Shown piece by piece: positions 35,319 through 43,646 of a DNA stretch of 64,000 nt. The notes beneath the pieces are model-generated. The model did not search any database. It was not told the origin of the DNA and saw only the letters and a program-made list of their open reading frames with translations. The first letter of the stretch is position 1, and every line of letters begins with the position of its first letter. The translations under genes and the position numbers were made by a program. The stretch is from Planctomycetaceae bacterium (GTDB lineage Bacteria > Planctomycetota > Planctomycetia > Pirellulales > Lacipirellulaceae). The stretch spans positions 1 to 64,000 of the forward strand of contig QIKP01000048.1 in the NCBI GenBank assembly GCA_003233055.1. Direction: 5' to 3'.

Positions 35319-36044
35319 CTACGGCGAGGTAACCCTTTCATCCCACATCAGAATCTCGACGCGAGCGTTTCGTTTTCGCTCCTCGGGGTCGAGCCCTGTG
35401 TCGACCGGCTCAAAGGCACCGGCCGACCCGAGGCGGATCCGTTCCGGGGAGATGCCCTGGGTAATCAAGAACTGCATCACAACGTGGCCCCGCTGAAAGG
35501 CGAGGGCCCAGTGGTCGCTGAACCCAAGGTGGGGATCGACCGGCTTCCGGGAAGCATGTCCGCGAACCTCAATCTTTTGTGGTTTTCCAGCCAGTTGTTG
35601 GGCAATGAGGAGGAGGTCCATCTCGTTTTGGGCGGTCAGTTCGCTGGAATCTTCGCCAAAGAAAATAACGCCACCATTGGTCGAATTCCGGCCTTGGCGG
35701 ATGTTTTGCACTCGCGAGTGCTCGCCCGTGACCGATTTGACTTGGTTGCCCCCCTTCATCAGATTCTTCCGAAGGGCTCGCGCTTGGCTCGGAGCAATCG
35801 ACGACAAGGCAGAATTCGCCTGAGCCATCTCGCCCGGAAGGACCGACGCCATGGAGGCTTCATGCCCAAACTGCCGACGCATCGATTCGAGCATCGCCCG
35901 ATACTTTTCTTCCTCTTTGATCTCGCTCATCGAAACGAGCATGATGAAGAAGGTCAAGAGCAGCGACATCATGTCGCCGAACGTGACCACCCACTCAGGG
36001 ATGCCAGGAACAGGTTCTTCTTCAATGGCCACGGGAGAAGCCAA
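35319..36044 (-). CDS. motB: Flagellar motor stator protein MotB
   Basis: A 241-aa stator subunit. The single membrane helix carries the proton-binding Asp (WVVTFGDMMSLLLTFFIML). A plug/linker region and an OmpA-like peptidoglycan-binding domain follow (about 110-235, with IEVRGHASR and RIRLGSAGAFEP). The hydrophilic side of the helix and the residue pattern do not allow a firm decision between H+ and Na+ coupling. Translated just after motA, 41 bp apart. Confidence 0.95.
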   Translation of the reverse strand: MASPVAIEEEPVPGIPEWVVTFGDMMSLLLTFFIMLVSMSEIKEEEKYRAMLESMRRQFGHEASMASVLPGEMAQANSALSSIAPSQARALRKNLMKGGNQVKSVTGEHSRVQNIRQGRNSTNGGVIFFGEDSSELTAQNEMDLLLIAQQLAGKPQKIEVRGHASRKPVDPHLGFSDHWALAFQRGHVVMQFLITQGISPERIRLGSAGAFEPVDTGLDPEERKRNARVEILMWDERVTSP

Positions 36045-36085
36045 GGGGTGAGGGGAAAAAAGTTAGGGGTTCGTCATCTCTTCCG

Positions 36086-36856
36086 CTAAGCGGCATCTTC
36101 ACTTATTCGTAGCTTGGGTGGCACGAAGGTATTGAGCTTTTGCTCGATCACCCGTGGGTTTTCACCCGACTGGATCGCCATGATGCCCCGGACCACGATT
36201 TCCATGACCAAGAGCTCCTGGCGGTTGGTGAAACCGAGTTTCTCCGCAAAAGGCAGAAAAACGACATTCGAGGCAATCGCACCGTACATGGTCGTCAATA
36301 GCGCAACGGCCATGCCCGCACCAATTTTTGAGGGATCGCTCATGTCTCCCAGCATGATGACCAATCCCATGAGGGTGCCGATCATTCCAAACGCGGGAGC
36401 AAACCGGCCCATGCAGTCGAAGAGCGCTTTGCCGTCGCGGTGCCGGGTAGCGACAGCGTCGAGCTCCGTGCGGAGGATATCTTCCATCACTTCGGGGCGA
36501 GTCCCATCGACGGCCATTTGCACGCCGAGGGCGGCAAAGGGATTGTCGATCTCGGCGATTTTACTTTCGAGGGCCAGGAGTCCGTCGCGTCGAGCCACCT
36601 CTGCGAGGCTGACGAGCTGCGTGATGACATCGCTGATCGAATCGATCTTTCGAAACAAACACTTCATCGCGATGCTAAAGACACCCAGGAAATTCGAGAG
36701 CGGAAAGCAAATGAGTGCCGCGGCAATCGATCCACCAAACACGACCATGATCGAAGGGTAATCGATAAACGCGCCAATCGTTCCGCCCCCGATAAGGATG
36801 GCACCGACGATCAGCCCGAGGGCAAGAACGACTCCGATGACAGTTGCAATATCCAT
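36086..36856 (-). CDS. motA: Flagellar motor stator protein MotA
   Basis: A 256-aa stator protein with four membrane helices. The cytoplasmic charged residues that contact FliG are kept in EVARRDGLLALESKI (matching R90 and E98 of E. coli). The FGMIGTLMGLVIML turn and the AVALLTTMYGAI helix are standard. Forms the MotA5B2 channel with MotB downstream. The retention of these charges contrasts with the altered FliG torque helix encoded in the same series. Confidence 0.96.
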   Translation of the reverse strand: MDIATVIGVVLALGLIVGAILIGGGTIGAFIDYPSIMVVFGGSIAAALICFPLSNFLGVFSIAMKCLFRKIDSISDVITQLVSLAEVARRDGLLALESKIAEIDNPFAALGVQMAVDGTRPEVMEDILRTELDAVATRHRDGKALFDCMGRFAPAFGMIGTLMGLVIMLGDMSDPSKIGAGMAVALLTTMYGAIASNVVFLPFAEKLGFTNRQELLVMEIVVRGIMAIQSGENPRVIEQKLNTFVPPKLRISEDAA

Positions 36857-36877
36857 GGCAGTTATTTCTAAGGGTGC

Positions 36878-37084
36878 TTAACGGGCCGCGACCGTCGACG
36901 GAAGCAGCTGCTTATGCTGGTGGTATTCCACGGTGAGGTGGATCACCTTTTCGGGAGTTTCGGTTACGACCACTCGGTCGCCCGTGCTGAGGGTGATGTA
37001 GGTATCGGGAAGGGCTTCGACGTATTTGATCATCTCTGCGTTGAGCACAAACGGTTCGCCGTTGAGTCGTGTGAGCTGGATCAT
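36878..37084 (-). CDS. flbD: FlbD-like flagellar protein
   Basis: A 68-aa protein starting MIQLTRLNGEPFVLNAEMIK; this and the following ALPDTYITLSTGDRVVV stretch match the FlbD/YlzI family of small proteins found beside flgE and motA in Firmicutes and spirochetes. The exact role is unclear; in Treponema the gene lies between flgE and motA just as here. An in-frame upstream start (37120) would add 12 residues. Confidence 0.9.
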   Translation of the reverse strand: MIQLTRLNGEPFVLNAEMIKYVEALPDTYITLSTGDRVVVTETPEKVIHLTVEYHQHKQLLPSTVAAR

Positions 37085-37194
37085 GTCGTCTCTTCCATTT
37101 AACCGTTGTACTCCGCACAACCGGCGATAGTCGGGCCGGGTGGGTCTGGACTACCGTAGCTTATGAATGGGCTACCAGCCGTTTAATTCGCTCT

Positions 37195-39693
37195 CTATCG
37201 CCGCAAAGCCAGCAGCTCGTCCAGCAGTTCCTGGGCCGCGGAAATCACTCTCGCCCCGCCCCGGTACTGCGTCGATGCGAGGATCAATTCGATGAGGTTC
37301 TGCCCGATATCCGTGTTGGAGAGTTCCACGGCACCGGCCGTGAGCGTGCCGATGCCATTCTCGCCCGGCAGGCCAAAGATGGGATCCCCCGAATTAACGC
37401 CGATGTTGTACTGGCTGTCTCCGACCTGCTGCAAACCACCAGTGTTGGCGAACCGGGCCATCACAATTTGGCCCAGATTGCGTTGGGTGCCATTGGAAAA
37501 CTGCCCCTGAATATTTCCACTTTCAGTAACAATGAAGTCGGTCAATACGCCCGGCGGAAAACCATCCTGTCGAGTCACGTTGAGACTACTGGTCGGATTT
37601 CCCAGGGCGTCGGTCTCCGCCAAACTTCGGACCTCTCCAAAGTTGAGCGTTATCTGGAGCGGAGAAACCGAGGCGGTGTCATTGCGCTGGACGCTAATCC
37701 GGGCGTCGGGGCCCTCGAGTAGATTACCGAGTTGATCGAACACCAAAACCCCATCGCCGACGACGGTGGTAACGTTGCCATCGATGCCAGGTTCGTTGTT
37801 GCCACTATTGGCAAACCACCGGTAGGTCGTTGAGTTCCCATCCCGACTTTCCAGAACGGTGGTCACTCGCACATTTATCGGGATTCCAAGGCTGTCGTAG
37901 ACAATGAATTCGCTGTTGGTGCCAGGCCCATCGGATGATTGCGTCTGGGAAAAGGGCAAGCTGAGCGAAGAGGTGGAGCTCGAACCGACGGGTCTCAACT
38001 GGAAAGCCGTCAGGCTTACATCGAGCTCGTTCTGATCGCCCAGATTACTGGTCACGCTAATCTGGCCCGTTTCGGGATTGATCGTCACGCTCCCCGCTCC
38101 TGGTGGGAGAGGTTGATCCGGAATGACCGACTCTTCGTGGATTCCAAGCGCATCGGCCATGAAGTCGAGCAGGTCTTGGACGGTAGAATTCCCGGAAATG
38201 TCGAACGATTGGGTATCCAGATTGGAGCCTCCCTTCGTCCCCTGGAAGGTGAGCGTGGCGTCTTCAAACGTGGTCGCGCCTTGTGCCCAGAAAAGATTGC
38301 GGGAGGTATTCCCATCGCGAATCAAGACATCTTGAAGTAAGGTCCCCGATGTTGCTTTGGGACCATCCAGATCAACTTCTTGATTGGATTCGATGGAGGC
38401 ATTGCTGGACGAATCGATGTAGCTCCAGTTAGCAGCCGCTGGATCGGCGGGGATGGTAATTCCCTCGATCAGGCGGAAGTTCTCCGATTGTCCGGCGATG
38501 TTTCGGTAGATACGTGCGACCGTGAAGTTGCCGTCAGCCGGGGGATCAATTTCGGAGAGATTCAGTCGTACTCGCCGACCTACCTCCGATACCGACACCG
38601 ACTGAATTTCCCTGGTCGGGCGAGTTTCCACGTCGTTCGTTGAATCGTAGAACGTGACGCGGTAGCTGTAGGTCCCCGGGTCGACGGTCGTCGTGTCGAG
38701 CGCCGTACCGGTGATGAGCGTCGCGTCGTCGGTACCATCTACAAACGTGGTGGTTGTCGCATCGCCGATCGACCCGACCGCAAAGAACGTGGAGCCTCCC
38801 GCTTCGGTGCGGTAGATTCGCCGATCGGTGAACGTTGTCCCATTGGCAACAGGCAGCGAGTTGAGGGTGATCGGTCCGTCGCCCGCGGTGGTGCTGTCGA
38901 TCGGAAAGGCGACCGTTGGTGCCCCCTCGCTTCCGAATTCGTCGACAAATGTCACACGATACTGATAGACACCGGCTGGCGGATTGCCGGTACCCGCCGT
39001 TGTGAAGGCTGTCGCGATGCCCGCGTCGAGCGAGGGTGGAGAGAGCTCCAGCAAGTCGTCGACCCCCAGGTCCGCATCGTCGGGAAACTCAATGGAACTG
39101 GATCCAAGCGTCGCGGAAGTGGTGATTCCTGGCGTCGCCCCCACATCGACGGCCGGATTGAGAACGCCTGCCAGCGTCGCGGTGCGCGTTGCCTGAGCAA
39201 CACGCTCTTCGCCTAGCGGAATGCTAAGGGGGACAAGTTGACTAGAATTGATCGCAAAATTGTCGTCGATTCCGTAGCCCAAAACTCGCTGTCCGGTGGT
39301 GGTGACCACTTCGTTATTGGAATTAAGGTTCAGCTGGCCATTTCTGGTGTAGAAGCTTCCCCCTTGCTGTCCTTGAACGATCAAAAAGCCATCGCCCTGG
39401 ATCGCCACATCGAGGGGGTTGGAGCTAATCTCAATCGTTCCCTGACTAAAGTCGGTCGAGATTGCAGCTACCCTCACGCCGAGCCCCGTCTGCCTGGGAT
39501 TCGTACCCCCGCGCGATGCAGAAGGTGCCGAGCCGATCGACTGCGTCTGAAGAAATTGGGTCGCGAAGATCGTCCCCGATTCCTTGAATCCGATCGTGTT
39601 CGAGTTGGCAACGTTGTTACCGACCACGTCAATGGAGGTCTCTGCTGCCTGTAACCCCGTCAGGGCTGTCGTCAATGCCGATAGAAGACCCAT
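37195..39693 (-). CDS. flgE: Flagellar hook protein FlgE with inserted repeats
   Basis: An 832-aa hook protein, about twice the usual size. The N-terminus (MGLLSALTTALTGLQAAETS, then NVANSNTIGFKES) and the C-terminus (VELSNTDIGQNLIELILASTQYRGGARV) are typical axial-protein coiled-coil segments. Between about residues 238 and 430 two copies of a beta-rich domain are inserted, each with Y-x-YRVTF...RIYR...(F/Y)(V/I)D. The same domain is found in FlgD encoded next to it. The FlgE D2-type region follows (about 480-640). Exposed insertions probably coat the hook surface. Confidence 0.93.
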   Translation of the reverse strand: MGLLSALTTALTGLQAAETSIDVVGNNVANSNTIGFKESGTIFATQFLQTQSIGSAPSASRGGTNPRQTGLGVRVAAISTDFSQGTIEISSNPLDVAIQGDGFLIVQGQQGGSFYTRNGQLNLNSNNEVVTTTGQRVLGYGIDDNFAINSSQLVPLSIPLGEERVAQATRTATLAGVLNPAVDVGATPGITTSATLGSSSIEFPDDADLGVDDLLELSPPSLDAGIATAFTTAGTGNPPAGVYQYRVTFVDEFGSEGAPTVAFPIDSTTAGDGPITLNSLPVANGTTFTDRRIYRTEAGGSTFFAVGSIGDATTTTFVDGTDDATLITGTALDTTTVDPGTYSYRVTFYDSTNDVETRPTREIQSVSVSEVGRRVRLNLSEIDPPADGNFTVARIYRNIAGQSENFRLIEGITIPADPAAANWSYIDSSSNASIESNQEVDLDGPKATSGTLLQDVLIRDGNTSRNLFWAQGATTFEDATLTFQGTKGGSNLDTQSFDISGNSTVQDLLDFMADALGIHEESVIPDQPLPPGAGSVTINPETGQISVTSNLGDQNELDVSLTAFQLRPVGSSSTSSLSLPFSQTQSSDGPGTNSEFIVYDSLGIPINVRVTTVLESRDGNSTTYRWFANSGNNEPGIDGNVTTVVGDGVLVFDQLGNLLEGPDARISVQRNDTASVSPLQITLNFGEVRSLAETDALGNPTSSLNVTRQDGFPPGVLTDFIVTESGNIQGQFSNGTQRNLGQIVMARFANTGGLQQVGDSQYNIGVNSGDPIFGLPGENGIGTLTAGAVELSNTDIGQNLIELILASTQYRGGARVISAAQELLDELLALRR
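38404..38982 (-). repeat. Two inserted RIYR-type domains in FlgE
   Basis: Copy 1 covers residues 238-322 (VYQYRVTFVDEFGSEG ... RRIYRTEAGG ... TTTFVDG), copy 2 covers residues 338-430 (YSYRVTFYDSTNDVE ... ARIYRNIAGQ ... WSYIDS). They align with each other and with FlgD residues 138-216. Confidence 0.75.
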
Positions 39694-39855
39694 GATATGT
39701 TCCTTTTGCGATGGATGTTATTAGTGCGAAGTCGTTGAATGAACGAGGGGAGGGGGCGCTGTCGTGTCCCTGCTTTGTCGCGAAGATTCCATGATCCTTG
39801 CAGATCAGATGTCACCTCGGGGCATTGCTAACTCGTCGTTCCTCTTTCAATTCGA

Positions 39856-40617
39856 TCAATTCGGTGGGGGTTCGATTTGGGCGATGTTGCTGAGGTTCAC
39901 CGTCACGCGCCGAGCAACGCCCAGTTGCTGGGGCGTCGTCGTGAGCGTTGCTTGCCGGCGACTGTTGGCCACCGAGTCGATAAAGCTGGTAGTCGTACCG
40001 TTCGGAAGCGTGGCGACCAGTTGCCGATCTCCCTCGCCCGTCGCATCGGTCCGGTAAATGCGTTTCTCGCCATCGGTCTCGGGAAGATTTCGGAGTTGGA
40101 TTGTGCCATTAAAGTCAGAGAGGTTCGCCGTATTGGTAGCTACGTCGAAGCTAAACTCCTGCCCGTCGGTGCCGTTCCATACGACTTGGTAGACGTAGGC
40201 TCCCTCTTCGATGTCTCCTTCCTCGGTGCCCGCCGCCGCCAGCGGACCGACCGCCAGGTCAATCCTCGGTTGCCCGCCATCAATCGTCACACGACGAACC
40301 GGCCCGCTCACTCGCTCCCCGTCGTCGGTGAGGGCCGTCACTTGCGCTCCGATAAGGTTCGTCGCGCTAGCAATATTCTGCCCGAGCAGCACCGAGCCGA
40401 GCGTTTGCGTGAGTTGTTCAGTCGCGCCGACTTCACGAATTTGGCTGATCTGTTGTAGCAGTTGGGCATTGTCCAGCGGATTGAGCGGGTCCTGGTTCTG
40501 TAGTTCCGCGATCATCAATTCAAGGAAGGAATTGAGATCCAGGTCGTTCAACGCACTGGCAGAGCCGAACGGTTGGTCTGCCGTGGGCGAGTTGGCCGCA
40601 GCTGCAATTTGGCTCAT
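39856..40617 (-). CDS. flgD: Hook assembly (cap) protein FlgD with extra domain
   Basis: A 253-aa protein. The conserved N-terminal part is clear: LNSFLELMIAELQNQDPLNP and NAQLLQQISQIREVGATEQL, the FlgD export and capping region. FlgD-type beta domains follow, but residues 138-216 (GAYVYQVVW ... GEKRIYRTDATGEG ... TTTSFIDS) match the domain inserted twice in FlgE. This sharing between hook subunit and hook cap has not been seen by me in model flagella. The gene starts 122 bp after fliK stop. Confidence 0.92.
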   Translation of the reverse strand: MSQIAAAANSPTADQPFGSASALNDLDLNSFLELMIAELQNQDPLNPLDNAQLLQQISQIREVGATEQLTQTLGSVLLGQNIASATNLIGAQVTALTDDGERVSGPVRRVTIDGGQPRIDLAVGPLAAAGTEEGDIEEGAYVYQVVWNGTDGQEFSFDVATNTANLSDFNGTIQLRNLPETDGEKRIYRTDATGEGDRQLVATLPNGTTTSFIDSVANSRRQATLTTTPQQLGVARRVTVNLSNIAQIEPPPN

Positions 40618-40678
40618 AGTAGGTTATCCGTTTTAGGAAATGTTTCGGGTTGGAAGGGGAAAGGAAAGATTCCTAGGA

Positions 40679-40704
40679 AATAGCCAACGAGCTACGCCTC
40701 GTCG
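40679..40704. repeat. 26-bp dispersed repeat, copy 2
   Basis: Exact reverse complement of 29361-29386; begins AATAGCCAACGAGCTACG. It lies between fliK and flgD. A local hairpin ACGAG/CTCGT is possible. Confidence 0.75.
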
Positions 40705-40738
40705 GAGACGACTCATCAAAAACGTCTTGTCGAAACCA

Positions 40739-42304
40739 TCACGCCACCACATTCAATCTTCCATCCGGTAAAGAGCTGGCCACCGGTCCCCCTGACTCCT
40801 GTTCGGTGTCCCCCGATTGCTGCAGGCCACGATCCTGTTCCTTCCCCCCCCTCTGCTGTTCCTGATGGAGCCTTTCCTCGTCCTGCCGCTGTTGGGCGCC
40901 CCAATCGGGCTCACTTTCGGATCCCTGTTCTCGAACGTCGACTTCAAACTTGTCGACACGAATTTCTTGCGCTGCGAGCCGCTCCCGAAGTGCCGGAAGA
41001 TTGTCGAGTAGCAGACTCTTTGAAGCGGCAGACTCTGTTTCCACTTTGGCCGTCAGGACGCCCTGCTGGAGGCTCAATTCGATTCGCATCGCGCCCAACT
41101 CCGGAGGACTCAACCGGAGCTGAACCGATCCGCCCCGCTGGTCCGCAGCCTGGAACGCCCTGGCGACCCGATTCACAAACCGGCTGGCATCAACGCGCGG
41201 GCCAACAGGCGAAGGCTCCTGGAGGCTTGTCGCCCCCGATAACTCAGCGATTGGCCGTTGCAGCAAGAACGTGCTGCCCGTCGGAGCCGTGGCGGAGGAA
41301 TCGGGAGAGGCTGGTTGCGGCTCGGCACCCCGTGTTACGGATGCGTCGGTTGAGACTTCGACACTCGAGGGGGAGACGGGAGCTAGCGACTCGCTGGACC
41401 CTTTGAAAGACTGGGAGAAGTTGCTTTTTGGATCCGCGATAACTTCCTGGCGTCGCTCCTGGCGATCGTTGCTTTCGCCCTCCCCACCACCACTGCCTGT
41501 ACGGACCTCCTCGGATTGTGAGGCGAGTTCCGCGGAAGGGTCTCCCGTTGGTTCGCTCGTCCCTTTCGACTCTCCATCGTTCGTTGGGGAGGCAACGCTC
41601 GCGGGTCCCTTCTGGGCGACTTCCTGCGTCACCTCGGAGTCGTTGATTTCGACCGACGATGCCTCGCCAGGGGTTGTTGCCCCGGCGGAGACTGTTTTCG
41701 TTGTTCCTTCAGACAAAGTCTCTTCGACTGAAATCGCGGGATTCCCTTGCAATTCGGGATCCAGGCCGGCCGATTTTTCTTCCGCGTCCCCTGGCGTCGG
41801 AAGCACTCCCCCCGCGACCGCTTCCTCGTCGCCACTCTCTACCGACGGGTCCGGCTCGGTCGCGACTTCGCTAGGCACCTGAGCAACGACCACCGCGTCC
41901 GACTCCGCCAAGGTCGATTCCGATTCGAGGTCGCCTTCGGATGGATTCTTTTCCTCTGCCGCCACTTCGGCAGACTCCGAAACTTCAACGCTGTCGCCTA
42001 TTTCCGGTGAGGCTTCCTCCGCCCGTCCATCTGCCGGACGCCGTTCGGCGAGAGCAGGCCGACTGGTAAAACTCTCGCGGTTGTCTTGACGACCCGCGTC
42101 ATCGCTACGGGAACCAATCGGATCATCGCGCCGCGCCGTTGCTGGGCGACTCAGTGATAACGTTTCGTCGCCCGCTAACGGGGATTGAGAGGCAATGCGA
42201 AGGAGCTGCTGGTCGAACGCAGGTCCTCTTGTTTCTGGATCGACTCCCCCCTTTCCCGTGGCAGGAAGAAAAGAAAGCACGTGGTTGGAAATGGCTTGCG
42301 ACAT
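40739..42304 (-). CDS. fliK: Hook-length control protein FliK
   Basis: A 521-aa protein with a long, acidic, Ser and Glu rich central part typical of the molecular ruler and a C-terminal Flg_hook domain (about residues 385-470: VQLRLSPPELGAMRIELSLQ, then LDNLPALRERLAAQEIRVDK). It is secreted and signals FlhB to switch export specificity once the hook is complete. The long ruler part would fit the enlarged hook subunit. Confidence 0.9.
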   Translation of the reverse strand: MSQAISNHVLSFLPATGKGGVDPETRGPAFDQQLLRIASQSPLAGDETLSLSRPATARRDDPIGSRSDDAGRQDNRESFTSRPALAERRPADGRAEEASPEIGDSVEVSESAEVAAEEKNPSEGDLESESTLAESDAVVVAQVPSEVATEPDPSVESGDEEAVAGGVLPTPGDAEEKSAGLDPELQGNPAISVEETLSEGTTKTVSAGATTPGEASSVEINDSEVTQEVAQKGPASVASPTNDGESKGTSEPTGDPSAELASQSEEVRTGSGGGEGESNDRQERRQEVIADPKSNFSQSFKGSSESLAPVSPSSVEVSTDASVTRGAEPQPASPDSSATAPTGSTFLLQRPIAELSGATSLQEPSPVGPRVDASRFVNRVARAFQAADQRGGSVQLRLSPPELGAMRIELSLQQGVLTAKVETESAASKSLLLDNLPALRERLAAQEIRVDKFEVDVREQGSESEPDWGAQQRQDEERLHQEQQRGGKEQDRGLQQSGDTEQESGGPVASSLPDGRLNVVA

Positions 42305-42386
42305 GGTTCGGTTTGGATGATGGATGAGGTGGAAACTGTCGGGCGGTTGGAAATTTCATCGGCAGAGGTGGCCAAACGCTATCGCG

Positions 42387-43106
42387 TTAAGGTTCACCAT
42401 TGGGAAGTCGCACTTGTTCTAGCATGGCGTCGATCACTTGCTTCTCGGGGTACCCGGCAAGCATGAGCCGCTGGATTCGGTGAAGTTTTTCCAATTCGTC
42501 AGGAGTCTTGAATTGCTGCAACACTTTTTTCCGCTTGCTATTCTGCATTGCTTTGAGGAGGAGGATCACGTCTTTCTCTCCTCCCTGTTCCTCCAAGAAC
42601 ATGAAGAGCAACTCTTTCGCTTCCTTCGGTTTGATTACCTGCAAATGATTCACGACAGCGGTCATGTTTTCCTTGGTTGAAAGCTCGCCTTGCTGTTGGA
42701 GTCGGTTTTCTATTTCTTTGGCATGCTTGTCGAATCGTGCCGTCGCCTCACTGATCTGACGAAAACTGTAGTCAAATTCCTCCCGGGCCATCTTTAGCGC
42801 ATTCTGCTTCACCTCGTAGTTGCGAAGCTTGACTTCTCGCATCCGATCGACTTCATTGATCGAAATCTCTTCCGTCGGTATCTTTTGTTCGGCTGGACTT
42901 TGCTCAGCCGTGATCGCATCCCAATCGACGTCGTGAAAGACCGCCGCCATTCGAAACATCTTGTCGTCGGACAACACGTCGGATTGCCACAAGTACCCGA
43001 CGCCGATCAATAGCGCCAGCACCGTGCCGGTCGACACGTATCCGATCAGTGAAAAAATCATTCGCATCAGCTTATCTGACTCGTCTTCGTAGGAGTGCTT
43101 TGACAA
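42387..43106 (-). CDS. MotE-like flagellar protein
   Basis: A 239-aa protein between fliJ and fliK. It has one membrane helix near the N-terminus (about residues 16-40), a long coiled coil (about 80-145) and a C-terminal MgtE_N-like helical region (KEAKELLFMFLEEQGGEKDV, then AGYPEKQVIDAMLEQVRL). Firmicute clusters carry YlxF and epsilonproteobacteria MotE in this place, the latter a chaperone for the motor protein MotC. The same position and architecture support the name, but the exact role here is inferred. Confidence 0.75.
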   Translation of the reverse strand: MSKHSYEDESDKLMRMIFSLIGYVSTGTVLALLIGVGYLWQSDVLSDDKMFRMAAVFHDVDWDAITAEQSPAEQKIPTEEISINEVDRMREVKLRNYEVKQNALKMAREEFDYSFRQISEATARFDKHAKEIENRLQQQGELSTKENMTAVVNHLQVIKPKEAKELLFMFLEEQGGEKDVILLLKAMQNSKRKKVLQQFKTPDELEKLHRIQRLMLAGYPEKQVIDAMLEQVRLPNGEP

Positions 43107-43138
43107 CTCTTAGAACGGGGGTACTCGCTGGCAAAGCA

Positions 43139-43600
43139 CTAGGGCGATTGCCTGGCGATTTGGCGCAGGTGTCGTTGGGCAGCGACTTCGTTCAGCCTGT
43201 TTTCTTCCTTACGTGCCTCGGCCTGCTGAAATTCTTCTCGTCGTCGTTCGTCTAATTTCTCCAAAACGCGCACCTGTTTTTCTGCCTCGGCCAGGGCATC
43301 GCGCCGGCGAACGGCTTCCTCTTCGAGCGTTGCCGCCTGCTGGCGAAGTGTTTTTTCCTGGGATTTGAGGACGAATTCGTACCGCTGACATTCCACCAGG
43401 TTGTTCACGTCGAGGTTCCCACTTCGCAAAGCAACACGTTGGCTGGAGGTCAATTCCCTTAGTTCCTTCATCACCGCCTCAGTCTGCTCGGCCAGCCGAT
43501 CTTGGGCCTGCAAAACCACAGCGAGCCGCTCGCGGTGTTTGGTGCGGTCGGCTTCACGAAGTTCCTGAAGCGATTCGAGTTGAAATTGGTAACGGGGCAT
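43139..43600 (-). CDS. fliJ: Flagellar export protein FliJ
   Basis: A 153-aa, almost entirely coiled-coil protein beginning MPRYQFQLESLQELREADRT, the typical FliJ start. It forms the central stalk of the FliI ATPase ring and contacts FlhA. It follows fliI by 46 bp. Confidence 0.92.
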   Translation of the reverse strand: MPRYQFQLESLQELREADRTKHRERLAVVLQAQDRLAEQTEAVMKELRELTSSQRVALRSGNLDVNNLVECQRYEFVLKSQEKTLRQQAATLEEEAVRRRDALAEAEKQVRVLEKLDERRREEFQQAEARKEENRLNEVAAQRHLRQIARQSP

Positions 43601-43646
43601 TCACTAGTCACTTTCGTCCCTGTTGGCATCGGAGCCTGTCGCCTAT

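Noticed and set aside
35235-36089. 284-aa open frame on the plus strand
   Set aside because: Antisense to motB; no motif or start context.
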